A stretch of 64,000 nucleotides of DNA from Branchiostoma floridae (taxonomy: Eukaryota; Chordata; Leptocardii; Amphioxiformes; Branchiostomatidae). A model generated the notes under the pieces. The model was not told the DNA's origin, did not search any database, and saw nothing but the letters and a program-made list of their open reading frames with translations. This document shows positions 1 through 11,499 of the stretch, one piece after another. How positions within the stretch are numbered: position 1 is the first letter of the stretch; each line of letters starts with the position of its first letter. The stretch is from contig NW_023365795.1 of assembly GCF_000003815.2 (NCBI RefSeq), positions 71,283 through 135,282 on the forward strand. Reading direction: 5' to 3'. The translations under genes and the position numbers were made by a program.

Positions 1-3000
1 ATTTTTTGCTAGGAGCATATTTCTAACATACAGCTGTTGATATGATAAGTAAGAAATATAAAGCAGACATATATTGTATTGCCAAAACATTATCACATGT
101 CAACTTTTTTACATTTTGAAAATTAATGGTGCATCATTTTGCAATTAGAATTTCTGGGGTAAATTGCACCTGTGCATGAACAAGTCACATTGGGCAAACA
201 GACTATGAAGTTCTAATAGAATTTAATTCATTGAAACTGTTGACTCAATTGACAACATACACACAATATAAGTTATCATTCCCTTTTGTTGGTATTGTAT
301 ATTGTTTGTGTATTATCTTGATTAGTTCTCAAAGAAGAGAATATATATACATATTGATTCGAATGTTTCTTCAAATCTCATTTTCGACTTTGCCCTTTGA
401 ATATGCTCTCATTGTGTAACTTGTCATTTGCGACATTAATAAAGCTACTGAGTTAATAATTACCAGTCTCATAATTACAGCAATTCCCTTGATTATGTTG
501 CCAACTATGATGGATAATTAACACACAGCCAGATGTTGTTGGGAGATAACAGATAAAATTAACAATAAAAAACAAAGAAACAGACAGGCTGAAAATTTAA
601 TTTCAAATCTGTCACATCACACTGAAAGTTAGGCAAAACTGTCTGTGGAATACTCAATGTATAGTAATTGCTGTTTTTGCCCTGCCGCAAAGTAAAGGGA
701 GACAAGTTGGGAAAAAAATTGCCTTTATTATGAACTCAAAGTTTAAAAAAATGATTAATCAGGCAGAATATGATACCTGAAATGATACCAAGAAATACAT
801 CTAAATTTTCTTCTTTGACTCTGACTTTAATCAGATTTCTTTATTTTTTGCAAGTTACAGCAAAAAATTATTTTGCACATTTTGCAGCTTCTTTGTATGA
901 TTTATGGTATGGCCATACTTTTGGAAACAGATGAAAATTGGTGCAAGCATGGATGTCATCCATATAATCAATTCAGTGTAGCCTAATGTAAAAAAATGGA
1001 TGATTGAGAAACATTCCATTAAGTAGCTCACTTATGTGCAGCCAAAACTGATGCACAACTTTGGAGTACAAGGACATAAGGTCATATAATTCAATAATAC
1101 TTTGATAAAGCTAGATGATTGGCCGATCAATTTCAAGGCCAATGATTTCAAGGCTGACTCAAAATTGTCTCCAAGGGACTATCAACATGCAGTAACGTTA
1201 AATAACTAACAGCAAGTTACATAATTGCACATGCTCAAAAATAAGTACAACTTTTGAGCACAAAGATATATAACATAAGGATACTAGGGTGAACTTTGAT
1301 GTATAGCCAATCAAATTCAAGGGCAATGCTGACTTTGCAACAGAAGTGACTTATGTGGAGACTGTCATTCTCAACTAGGACTGTTTAGCCATAGCCATGC
1401 TGTGAATTAGATAATTACCATCATGGAGAATAGTGGCAAACAGAGGCTATAGGCATGTAGTATATAGTAGAGTGGATTCATTCCTCAAGCTGCTGACATC
1501 TTGCACACTGCAGTCGTCCCTCAGTAAGTCCCTCTGGAGCCACATAGTTTAAGTTTTAAACTTGTATTCAGCCTGTCGGCCAACATTGGCTATACTCGCT
1601 TTTATTTACACTTCTCTCTGGATCTTTGCAATGGGAGCTAATACAAACTCCTCAGTCTACATGAAACATTTTTACATTAACATTTTTGAGAGTCACTTCT
1701 GCATGGATCCAATGTGTAAAATTTTGGATGAGGATTGCTGGCAAATGTTTCTTTGTATGGACCATTGTCTTTCCTTATTTGTTCATTTAGTGTCTAGAAG
1801 CCACTTTAATATGTATTTTATGCATAAAACTTTGATAACGGTAAAATCTTGGTGCGGGTAGACAGCATCCAATCATTAACCATATAAATTATAGTGGTGA
1901 AAAGCTATTACAAGCTGCCTCCTTAGAATACAAAATTCTCTCCTTAGTTTGATGTTTCAGCTTGAAAACAACAAAAAAAATACATCCTTTTGCTGACAGG
2001 AAATCTTTTCTGCTATGTCTTTTAACTAATAGGCCCAGTTCAAGACCAGTAACTACTGTACGCTACCCATGATTGCTCAAATGCACCAGAGCTGATTTGA
2101 AGTCAGACCCTGGCTTTTGAATTGGCACAGTGGCAAATTTTTATGGCTGGCTGCCAAACCTGAGAGAAATCGGACATGATAGAATTTGAGCAATGACTAC
2201 AGGACTCTGGTTTCCTCTATGAAAATGTCAAGTTCATGCCACATGCATTTTGTATGCAAGTGTCATATGACACAGCTTTAGACTTTGACAATGTGACAAA
2301 TGCACCAAGCTGACAGCAACATCCTTGTAGCAGTTTGCCTTTAAAGGATGTGTTTGTGATGGACTAGTGCACTATGAGTTCCAGGAAAATCAAGGAAATT
2401 GCTTGCCTACATACAAAGCTTGAATAATCAGGTGCCTGTAATCAGTCTCACCCTCTACATCTTTAACTGCAAACCATTACTTCCGTAGGCCATATCAATT
2501 TAATCTATTGGTTCTTGGATGTTTTCAGAAAGAATATATGGAGCACTGGCAAAAAAGAAATAACAACTAGAAATGTTTTCCCTATAGTCTTTTGTCAAGC
2601 AACTCAAACACAATACTTTAGTATCAGGCTTGGTCTATACTATTGTGTGCAACTGAAAAAAAAAAATTTGCTCATGTTTACAATAACAGCTAATATCCAA
2701 ACTAAGCTCTGATTAGGTACAGATGGAGAAGAAGAAGAAAGAAAAAGAAAACACCAGCAAAAAAAAGCTACATTTTTCCCTATACCACAGAAAACACTTT
2801 TCAAAAATTGCAAAAAGAGGTGGGTAAAGATAAGGTCTAATACAAAACATAAAGGATAATAAGCTTTCAGCTTTAAAAAAGCAAACAAATACATGTACTA
2901 AATAACTGTACAGTAGCTGCCCCTGTTACCAAAAGTCATAAAAAATGACCAAAAGTACACCTTTATGTAAATTTGTCCTTCATGAATGAATTTTTTATTG

Positions 3001-3521
3001 CAATGATGATGACATTGTAAAGAAATCTATACAAGCAATAAAGCCAATACACTGCACTGGAAAGTTGTTGAATGGCCTTATAGTAATCAAATGGTGAAAA
3101 TTTGCTTAATGGAAGGTGTCGTGAATTTCTTTTATTATTTTTGGAAAAAGTGAAGTGGGCAATTCTGAGAACCAATGAATTAAATTGGTGTTGCCTTAGA
3201 GCCAAAGTACAAGTCTACATGTACATGATGATGAGTCTTCCACTCTACTAGCTTGAGAGTTTGCCAAGCATGATTGAATCTGGGCCATACATCAAAAACA
3301 AACTTCTGTAGATTTTTCTCCCCAGCAAATGATTGGACGAGGCAACTTGCCAACAGTTTTTAGGACCTGGTCTGTTTATTGATGGCAGTGGCAACCATCA
3401 AGTGTATTGAATTTCATGATACATTACAACCGGTAACAATGAATTTCTTAAAATACCCTCCCCCCAAGACTTCTTGTTATTGCAGTTATAATTCTTCAGT
3501 CCAAGACTTTTAGCATCTTAC
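1..3521 (-). other. presumed ADAR1-like intron, no coding exon found
   Basis: AT-rich sequence downstream (minus strand) of the dsRBD exon. I looked for the second half of the dsRBD (a basic KK..A..A helix) and for deaminase motifs (HAE, PCG...C) on the minus strand and found none. The short ORFs here have no family resemblance and no codon bias. The 3' part of the gene therefore lies outside the window. Confidence 0.6.
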
Positions 3522-4903
3522 CTTGGATTATGAGGAGGTCCAGTTTCTGCGATCACTTCGATGGATGCCTTGACGTGCCGGGACTGTGCATACTCCATCA
3601 GAGCGCTGATGGGATTCTTGTTCAGAGCAGCAAAGGTCTCGTTGTTGAGAACCGGGGCGGCTTGTCGCTCGACTGGCGTAGTGGCGGCGTCACCACCTTG
3701 TCCTGGCTGGTTAGGGTTAGCTTGGAATGCTGAGTTTTGCTGGATGATCCCGGTTGGGCTAGGAGGGACGGCAAACTGACCAGTACCATTCATGGAACGT
3801 CCGTCTTGGAAATTAGGAGCAGGTGCGCCGCTGGCTGTGTTTTCCATGATGCTTCTTTGTGACATGTGTGCTTTTCCTGCAGCGAGGATGGTCCAGCAGG
3901 GTGGACAGTCGTTAATCTTAGCGACGAAGCCCTTATTCTGGAGTGCGTACAGTGTGGGGTTGATGTCCTTCTTAGTCTGGAAGCCCAGGGCCTTTGCAAG
4001 GTCAAGTGAGGTCGTCTTCTGGTTCTCTCGTTTTGCAAGCTCGATGAGGGTTTCCAAAGCGAGATCCCGTTCTGCGGGCTGGACGCTTGGCTGTGCCGGG
4101 GCTCCCAGCATCTGCAGCGCGGTGTCCACAGTGAAGGAAGACGGAGAACTTCGAGAGCCGTTGGTAGCTGCAGAGGTTTCCAAGGGCGTGTCCCCTGCCT
4201 CCATGGAAACTGGGGAGGGCGGGAGGTTGGTGAGACGTGCTGCTTCCACGACTTGCCACAGGGGCGGCACATCATTCACCTTTTTCACCAGGCCCTTCCG
4301 TTGCATAGCAAAGAGTGTTGGGTTGATTTCCTTCTTCGTGCGGAAACCGACCATCTTGGCTAAATCGTTGGAGTTGATTGGGCTGTCTGCTCTGGAGAGG
4401 GCCGCCAGCAGCCTGTCTTCTAGAGACCCTGCTGCAAACTGGGACGAAGATGGGGCGGGATTTGCAGCCTGGGATACTGCAGGGGGCGAAGGTGGCATCC
4501 CATTTGCTCCCTGGACATTCACGCCTTCCTGAACCTGTTGAGGCATGGAGGCCAGATTCTGGTTATGGTCGATGTCCATTGGTTCTGACTTCACCTGCCA
4601 GTTGGGTGCCACAGAAGGGGGAGGGGCGCTCGGGCCAGGAATGGGACCGTTTTGATACTTTGGTGAGGGCGTCTGTCTTTCGTTCTTCACGCCTGGACTC
4701 ATGCGCTGCTCGTTGGGGTAATACATAGGTTGCTCGTATCTCACCGAGTCTATTCTGTCTCCGTTCTGGAAGTCGCTGCGAGCATCGTAGTATTCGTACT
4801 CGGGTTCACGCTCCTGCATTCGGTTGGGTCCAGGGTGGTTGAGGTGGTTGGGTATTGCTGTGACGCCTGGAACAAGCCCCCAGCGTGGGGGTGTCTCTGA
4901 GAC
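3522..4903 (-). CDS. ADAR: ADAR1-like RNA adenosine deaminase, exon with Z-alpha 2, Z-alpha 3 and start of dsRBD1
   Basis: ADAR1 converts adenosine to inosine in double-stranded RNA; its Z-alpha domains bind left-handed Z-RNA/Z-DNA. The exon opens at an acceptor (AG at 4904-4905) in phase 0 with VSETPPRW, which completes the Z-alpha begun in the exon at 5283-5456. Counting from the Met at 4819, residues 133-192 form a second Z-alpha (TKKEINPTLF at 161-170, Asn166, Phe170, PP 185-186, Trp188). Residues 252-313 form a third (TKKDINPTLY at 282-291, Asn287, Tyr291, PP 306-307, Trp309). Residues 396-433 are the first half of a dsRBD resembling ADAR1 dsRBD1 (NP..ALMEYAQS, then TGPPHNP). The exon ends at donor CCAAG|GTAAGA in phase 2, so the gene continues past the left edge. 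Linkers are rich in Pro, Ser, Gln and Asn and look disordered; VKSE at 76-79 fits a SUMO site. GC is clearly higher than in the flanks. PKZ and ZBP1 are excluded because neither has a dsRBD. Confidence 0.93.
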
Positions 4904-5282
4904 CTGATGGATTAGAAAAGTATTTGCATGAAAGCTAAAAAGTGTTGGCTGCTCAAAATCATCCTTAAAAGGATTGTCTGGGTTGCTGAAAATTCAAAGT
5001 CACAGATTGATGATTGCATCATGCTGGATCCTGGAGTACCATGCTTCGATATAAAATTACCTTTTCTATTGTCCGAGTGTTCCTCAAGTTAAAACTATTG
5101 GAGCCTACAGAAATGCCATCCAAGTTGGTTTTCTTCAGCTTTCATGCATGTACTTTCCTCTTACACACTTTATGGTAAGTAAGGGAGCAGCAGAAAACCA
5201 ACTAGGGTGACACCAAAGCTAACTACAGAATGCTATAATTTAACAACAAGCACTGATCTAGATTATCAATCATGGTTCTTAC
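4904..5282 (-). other. ADAR1-like intron (379 bp) splitting Z-alpha 1
   Basis: It runs from donor GTAAGAACC (minus strand, from 5282) to acceptor TAATCCATCAG (ending 4904). It is a phase 0 intron. Joining the flanking exons gives LLVK followed by VSETPPRWGLV, which matches the wing of a Z-alpha domain and fixes both splice sites. No other feature was seen inside. Confidence 0.9.
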
Positions 5283-5456
5283 CTTGACTAAGAGGCCCCG
5301 TTTTTGCATAGCATACAGGGTGGGGTTGACTTGCTTGCGGCTGGCCAGACCAAGGTGGTTGGCAATCTCGGTGGGGTCCTTCGGCTCCTGGAACTGCACC
5401 AAGAAGGAGATGATCGCATCCCACCTCTCCTGCGTGTAGCCATTCTCAGGACCCTG
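5283..5456 (-). CDS. ADAR: ADAR1-like, exon encoding most of Z-alpha 1
   Basis: This 58-codon exon, phase 0 at both ends, encodes a winged-helix Z-alpha domain. RW..II..L starts helix 1, T.IA.HLGL is helix 2, and RKQVNPTLYAMQKRGLLVK is the recognition helix and first wing strand, with the nucleic-acid contact residues Asn44 and Tyr48 (exon numbering). The wing motif PPRW is supplied by the next exon at 4903, so the domain is split by a 379-bp intron immediately after LLVK. The donor is AAG|GTAAGAAC. The acceptor is TGTGCAG, followed at once by a second CAG, so use of the second site would remove one Gln. A codon read as an ORF start just upstream (GTG at 5460-5462) lies inside the acceptor and is not a real start. 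The translation start is not seen here and must be in an upstream exon at higher coordinates. Confidence 0.92.
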
Positions 5457-5458
5457 CT
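5453..5458 (-). other. NAGNAG tandem splice acceptor before Z-alpha 1 exon
   Basis: The minus strand reads CAGCAG at the intron end. Cutting after the first CAG gives an exon from 5456, after the second an exon from 5453. Both keep the frame and differ by a single Gln. NAGNAG acceptors are a known source of one-residue isoforms; whether both are used here needs transcript data. Confidence 0.6.
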
Positions 5459-5891
5459 GCACAACAGCAAAACAATGTGTAAGTTTCAGGCTGAATGTGT
5501 GGTACTCATTGTGCTGTCTTTGGTGCTGAAATCATGGTGGTTGTAAAGGCTATTATGGTATGGGTACAATGATTGACACCTGGGTGGAAAACTTTGATCT
5601 GACCATAACTCAAACCAATCTTGCACAACAAAACAGTAACGTGTAAGTTTCAGGCAGAATGTGTGGTACTGATTGTGCTGTCTTTGGTCTGAAATCATGG
5701 TGGCTGCAAGGCCTATTATGGTATGGCTACACCAATGGACACCTGGGAGGAAGACTTTGATCTGACCATAACTCAAATCAATATTGCACAACAAAACAGC
5801 AATGTGTAAGTTTCAGACAACTTATAACAGTCTGGTTGTATGACTGTGTGGTCTATTTTTGGTGCTGAAATCATGGTGGTTATTAAGGCTA
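5457..5891. repeat. intronic tandem repeat, period about 164 bp, about 2.5 copies
   Basis: The word GTGTAAGTTTCAG recurs at 5477, 5641 and 5804, each followed by a similar block containing GCTGAAATCATGGTGG and, in the first two, TTTGATCTGACCATAACTC. Each unit ends in a copy of the TTGCACAACA...AACA stretch that in the first copy forms the pyrimidine tract of the Z-alpha 1 acceptor. A further fragment (ACTTTGATTTGACCATGACT) sits near 5980-6003. Confidence 0.85.
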
Positions 5892-8240
5892 CCGTCACAG
5901 TGGCTTGCAATTAATTTCCTTAGTTCCTAGACATTATAAAGTAACAATTTACCAGGGAGGTTTGAAATTAAAGAAAACAGCTGTGAAAAAACTTTGATTT
6001 GACCATGACTCAAGAAACATGTGAGTCCAGTAAAAGAATCTGCCGGGGGGTGGGGGGTGGTATGAAATATTGTGATTTTACCATATCTGTGCCATAAATC
6101 AATATAAAGGAGCTGATCCTGACATCTGGGTAAGCAGATTACTGCCATCTACCCATCAGCTCATTTACCACATGGTTATCAGAGTAGTTGGCATGTAGAT
6201 AATTGTGATCTGTTTTACGATTATGACAATGATATATTGCATAAGACAACATGATGTTTCATCAAAATGATCCTAACAAGGCAGGCTCCAAATTTCAGTT
6301 TGACTTCTTGGTTCTTAGGTTTGGCCAGCCCTTTATCTGCTTCATCTGATTTAAAGTGATAAAATCACCTGAATGATACAACTGTCTTTAAATTCTAATT
6401 ATTCCAATGATTTTTTTATTCATTCACCCACAATATGTTCAATATACAGCGTTTGAATATATTGCTAAACCAGTCTGACGAGTTGGATTTCTGGCTTTAA
6501 TTACTCCCGCTAAAACTTCAAAGAAAAAACATTGCATTTCATTGCAGTATGGCCTTTCAAAGTATGTCCAATGAGGATGCACTGATTCAAATCTATCTCG
6601 TATACATCAACATGTAATGATTCAACCTGCAAACGTAATCGACACAATGACAGCAGGGTCAAGGTTCACATGCACACCATCGTCAAGTTTGCGACATTCA
6701 CAAATTATCTATGAAATATTCATAGAACTATCCCAGCCATTCTCTGCCATCCATTGCAACCTGTCATGCATATGGCTTTATCTGTTTCTCACAAAGCGGA
6801 AACCATTCACTATCTTTGCCACCGCATGAGCAGTTGCGTCGCCATATTGTTAACACAGCTGTTCGTGCACAGAATACTGGCTGGTAATTGACCTAGCAGT
6901 GTAAGGTCTGTTTCTAGTCCCTCAGGGGAGCAGAAAGAGCTGTCTCGGTGAGAAAAGCTCATTGTAATCTATCACAATTCTACCTCTCATTTCACAGAGC
7001 CAGTTGCTGTTGTAAGCAGTTGATTAAAAGTGACACCACCTCAGAAATCCACCTCATGCATCATAGTATTTTGGACACCTTCAATACAAGGGAAACAAAG
7101 CAGAATAGCTCAATGCTGCCTATTATTCATAAAGTGACTGAAATGTTCACCTTACTGATGGTTATTTCTGTTATCTCCCTTGCACAGAAGTATTTGTTAT
7201 GTCTGGTTCGTTTTGTGTTGAAACTGAAAAATGCCAAATCTATGTATGAAAGCATACTACCCAAACAAAGTAATAAAAAAATTTCGACAGAGACAAATGA
7301 CCACAGAGCAGATATTTCATTTATCAGTGAAAGGAACAAAGCTAAATGTTTCTGAAAATCTTGTATGCCAACCTTCAAATAGGAGCATTTAATTTGGACA
7401 CGCTTCTTGCTTTCCACTTTGTCTCTATTCTTTAATCCTTCACATTCTGATCTATTTATTCCCTTTCATCATTTGAAGCATTAATGTACATGTATGATAT
7501 GAAGAAACATAATAAAATGAGTGTATATGGGCACATCTGGCACATCAATACTGCAATAATGCTGCATGTGGAAATATTGATTATCAAATCAAGGCATGTG
7601 GAGAATATTTATCCCTAACACTGAGAAGTGGGCCAACCATATCATCAGGATAAACCACTGCAAGATTAATAGAAGATATCATAAATGGACTGTTACATTT
7701 CAAAATGTTTAAAGGGGGGACCTTCTTGATAGAATATTTCCTCATCTTTTCTGAAGAGGCTTTGAAATTAAATAGTTAGGAGGGTACCTAGACACAAGGA
7801 GAAGTCTGGATTGTTGTTAAGCCTTAAAGAAGCAAGGAGTGTCATTTTTAGTTGTAACAGGTTACGTAACAGCAAAGTTGATTGCAGTGTCTTTAGGAAA
7901 GGAATGCCATTCTGTTTCCATTTGATTAAAGTGCCATGAATATTTGGAGCAAGTGCAGGACAGCTTGGACCATGGTCTCAAAATTCTAAATACTGTTGGA
8001 CTATGTACTTTAAATGGATTTAAGTTGAGTGAATCTGATTTTGTGGTAGGGAGGAAATGGAGGTCACGTTCAAGGCAAAGTGGTCCCTGCAGAAACCACT
8101 GCAAAAATTATGACTGGTTATCTATTGTCTCTGGATATTAGAAATATCTATTTTCTCTAGTTTTGAAATGGTACGGTCCAAAAATGCCAACCAGCATCCT
8201 GTAGGGAAAGATCAATAGTCACGTGTAGTACAGGGAAGAC
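5892..8240. other. AT-rich non-coding stretch
   Basis: No supported gene. It contains a fragment of the preceding tandem repeat near 5980, a G-rich run near 6042-6059 and scattered short chance ORFs up to 135 codons without family resemblance. Probably intronic if the distal exons belong to the ADAR1-like gene. Confidence 0.5.
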
Positions 8241-8480
8241 ATATCGCCCCAGGGAAAATCTCCCTCACATTATCAGTACAACATTACCACCAAGCAAACT
8301 GTGGGTCCTTAATTGCAATCATGAATCACAAGACGGGGCAGACTGCGCGATCAATTAGGGTGGCATTCTGCACCTGTCTGCGCGCATCTTTAAGAAGACA
8401 AGCAGGTTAGGAGTGAATGCACAGGTGACTCCTCAAGGTTACTAGAACATCAACTGTCTGATTCATCACAGAAATCGCAG
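8241..8480. other. GC-richer island, candidate conserved non-coding element
   Basis: Locally more balanced composition than its flanks, with several homeodomain-type words (TTAATTGCAAT, ATCAATTAG) and E-box/AP-1-like words (CACCTGTC, GGTGACTC). No convincing ORF or splice frame. Role as an enhancer is only a guess from composition. Confidence 0.25.
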
Positions 8481-8545
8481 AAGGCAGGGAGGGGGGGAGG
8501 GGTAGGAATGAGGAATAAGACTTGTAATAAAGTCCTACTGAGTTC

Positions 8546-8557
8546 GCCCTCTGGTGG
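8546..8557 (-). promoter_or_regulatory. CTCF-like core motif in unique sequence
   Basis: The minus strand reads CCACCAGAGGGC, an exact match to the CTCF core CCASYAGRKGGC. It sits in non-repetitive DNA next to the island at 8241-8480. Binding is not shown. Confidence 0.4.
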
Positions 8558-8689
8558 GTGAAATCAGCCAATGATTTTATTTTGTGTTCTACATCTATTC
8601 ATGATCATTACACAATTCTTCAAGATATTATTGATGGATATTTTCAGTTCAATAAAGCGTATGCATTGGTATTCAAGGCCAATACTTAC

Positions 8690-11490
8690 GTGATACATAT
8701 ATATCTGCTTTGAATAGCAGTGTGGATATAAAAATTTTGTAACAGGTTTATGTTGTCCTTTTAACCATTTCTCTATAATACCGAATATTTACGGTGATTA
8801 AACTGTAAGACTAGGAGTTGAGTAATACAATAGAAACATTCACACATAGAAATGAGAACATCAGGAAAAGCTCTATGATGTACTACCCCTATGCTCCAAC
8901 ACCCCTATGTTGCGGCACCCATTTTGTAGGGTTAAGGTTAAGATTTGGAGCTGATAGAACTTTCAGGGGTAAGTTGTAACCACATGCACAACAGATGATG
9001 ATAATAAGTTATTTGAATTTTAATCTGATTAAGCGGCAACGGTATCTTGTTCCACTGCCATCTTCCTTTCCCAGAGCAATGTTCAGAATTTGAATACTTT
9101 TTTTCAACTGTGAAAGGTACCCTAGAGCAGAGTGCCACACTGATGTTTGCGTGGACAGATGTTCTGTACATGTAAATGATTATTACATAGGGTACAGGAT
9201 GACACCGTGTACTACCATTGCATACACTAGCAGCGGGAGGGTGTCAGAAGTAATCCACACGTGTCCCTTATGTACGATTTACCACGCGCTACACAAAGTT
9301 ACGTACGTCAGTGCGCATTGCACAAGGGTGTCATTAACGCCTGGAGGAAATTACCAGCGGTGATCAGCAGGGAAACCAGCAGGTACAAGCTTAAGCTTTA
9401 TCTGGACATGTGTTACTGCCTCACTGTTAGAACATTAGAAAGGTTTGTTCTCAACAGAGGATGAGGGGTGCTGCTCCCTTATACAACTAAATATGAACCC
9501 TGTTACCCATGAAAACAGATTATCCCAAAACTGGAAAATTCAGATTGAACATTTTAGGCTCTATGTAGCCACATTCTTTGACTGTAACTTATCTGAATAA
9601 TAGTATGATTTTACTCTTATGATGCATTGGATGTCCTGCCCCATTTCTACATCAAATTTTCAAAACCTCATCAACCCCCACCACCTTGGCCTGCTTGGTC
9701 CATATTCCTTGCATTGTCCACGATTTTTCTAGGACTTCATTGAAGGCTTTTAATCATTTTCTTTCATACTGTAGAGTAGATTTCATTTTACAATAGTATG
9801 TTGATGAAGGTTGAACATCTAGGTTAGCAATATTTGTCAATAAAGACAAATCAATCACTTCAGCTGAATAAGCTGAATAAGATCCAACGATTACTTCTGG
9901 ACATTTTGAGTGACATCCATCACTCTTCTTCATTGTTTTACAATTAAAACAATGTTTTATTCAGGCATGGGTCCGACTTAACTAATACTGTGCAAAACAC
10001 AGTAGACTAACAACCCACTTCTCATACAACCAACTATCATTATTCAGAAAAGAGATTGACAACAATATAAATGCCCAAGTTCCATCAAAAATGTCAAACC
10101 CTAATCTTTTTAAGAGTTAAACAAGAAGCCCAGCATCATAATTTGATCTCCTAATGCTGCAACCTTCAAAAATAAGATAGGCAAATCTCCTGGTATTATA
10201 CTTGCATACTTCATGATTATGCCACCAGCAAACTACCATTTATCTTCATTATCATCACTCACTTAGGTGTTTTTTCCTCAGGTAAAGTGGCGGGTAGCTT
10301 GTTATCTACATTGCCAGGTGGTAAGTTTGACAACAACGGATGAAGTTTTGGATGGGAGCCGTCAGTTATACAGTGCCTATTACCAACTTGGCTATCAAAT
10401 AGAACATCTTGGCCTTATTTCATACCTGTCAAGAGATTTGAGTAATGTGGACTTGGAGAAAAATCTCCATTCTTTCACTGAGATGAATTGGAAGGGCCCT
10501 GGTGGAAGAATTTCCTTTGAGATGAAAATGAAAAAGCCTCATTTGAATCAATAATGATCAATGTGAAATATTACCTTGAAGTTCTTACACTACCAAAAAT
10601 GACACACGATTGTTATTCATTCTTTGTAGAAGAAAAGTCATCTTCCATAAAGAAAATTATTCTCTGTTTGACAAAATAAGAAAAAGTCAGTGAGGCAGTA
10701 AAAGTTCGCAATGGTGATGCATGCACAAAACAAGAGATCTAATAAAAAATCATATCTTGGTAAGATATTTAGTTTTTGTGAATTTCTTAATGCCATAATC
10801 CTTGCACCATCACATATTTTATTTATCCTCCCTTTCCCTAATTCTTCCCTTAATCAATCCAAGCTACATGTATCTCCCTTCATTTGGCTGGCAGTCAGCT
10901 GATAAGCTGTGCATGGACTGTACATGTATCATGGTGTACATCCATGAAAAAGGTGTCAACCTGTAATGCTGCAATACCTGAAAGTACTGCTTGGGGGCTC
11001 CAATAACCACCCCACATATACCAAAATTCATTAAGATCAATTAAAAGGATCTTAAGCAGCAAGTGTGATCACACAGGCACAACCAAAAACAGTATCCTTG
11101 TTGTAAAACCCCATTTCTGTGACAAAAATGACAACTTCATCTTCAATGAATTTCATATCAAACTAATCAAGCTGAATGTTCCCAAGTTAATTAGCACTTT
11201 AATCTGTCACTAACCAATAGTGAGTCAGTACATCAGTTTTATCCCTGCGTAGCAGTCCATATTATCCCCCTAGCCAGAATGTATCTGGGAATATTCTAGC
11301 CAGGTGTATAGTCCAGCCTCCTACACTGGTTACCTAGTATGCACCAACACAGTATGTCTGAAAAATCATTTTGACCCTTGGAATAGTTTGCAAAGGTTGT
11401 GGTGGTTTCATTTCCTTGCAAGTCTGTTTCATTTATTTTCCCTGTCTACCATCAGCTAAGGAATTCAAACAACCAAGTTACAGCAATATG
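8690..11490. other. non-coding stretch without identifiable gene
   Basis: Mixed AT-rich DNA. The part near 9140-9380 is less AT-rich but carries no recognisable exon. A short perfect hairpin (CATTGTTTT / AAAACAATG) sits near 9933-9956, and there is a small AGCTGAATA duplication near 9862. The 95-codon ORF at 10267-10554 has no family resemblance. Confidence 0.45.
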
Positions 11491-11499
11491 ATGTACAAT

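Noticed and set aside
1-3521. Search for the rest of the dsRBD and the deaminase domain
   Set aside because: No exon with dsRBD basic helix or deaminase zinc motifs was found; the DNA here looks intronic.
3790-4275. 161-codon minus-strand ORF in a second frame
   Set aside because: Out-of-frame shadow of the Z-alpha exon; the ADAR frame carries the recognised domains.
3792-4532. 246-codon plus-strand ORF
   Set aside because: Lies wholly antisense to the Z-alpha exon, which explains both its length and its GC-rich codons; no family resemblance.
7223-7232. GAAACTGAAA, a partial IRF element
   Set aside because: Shorter than the full consensus and expected by chance in AT-rich DNA of this length.
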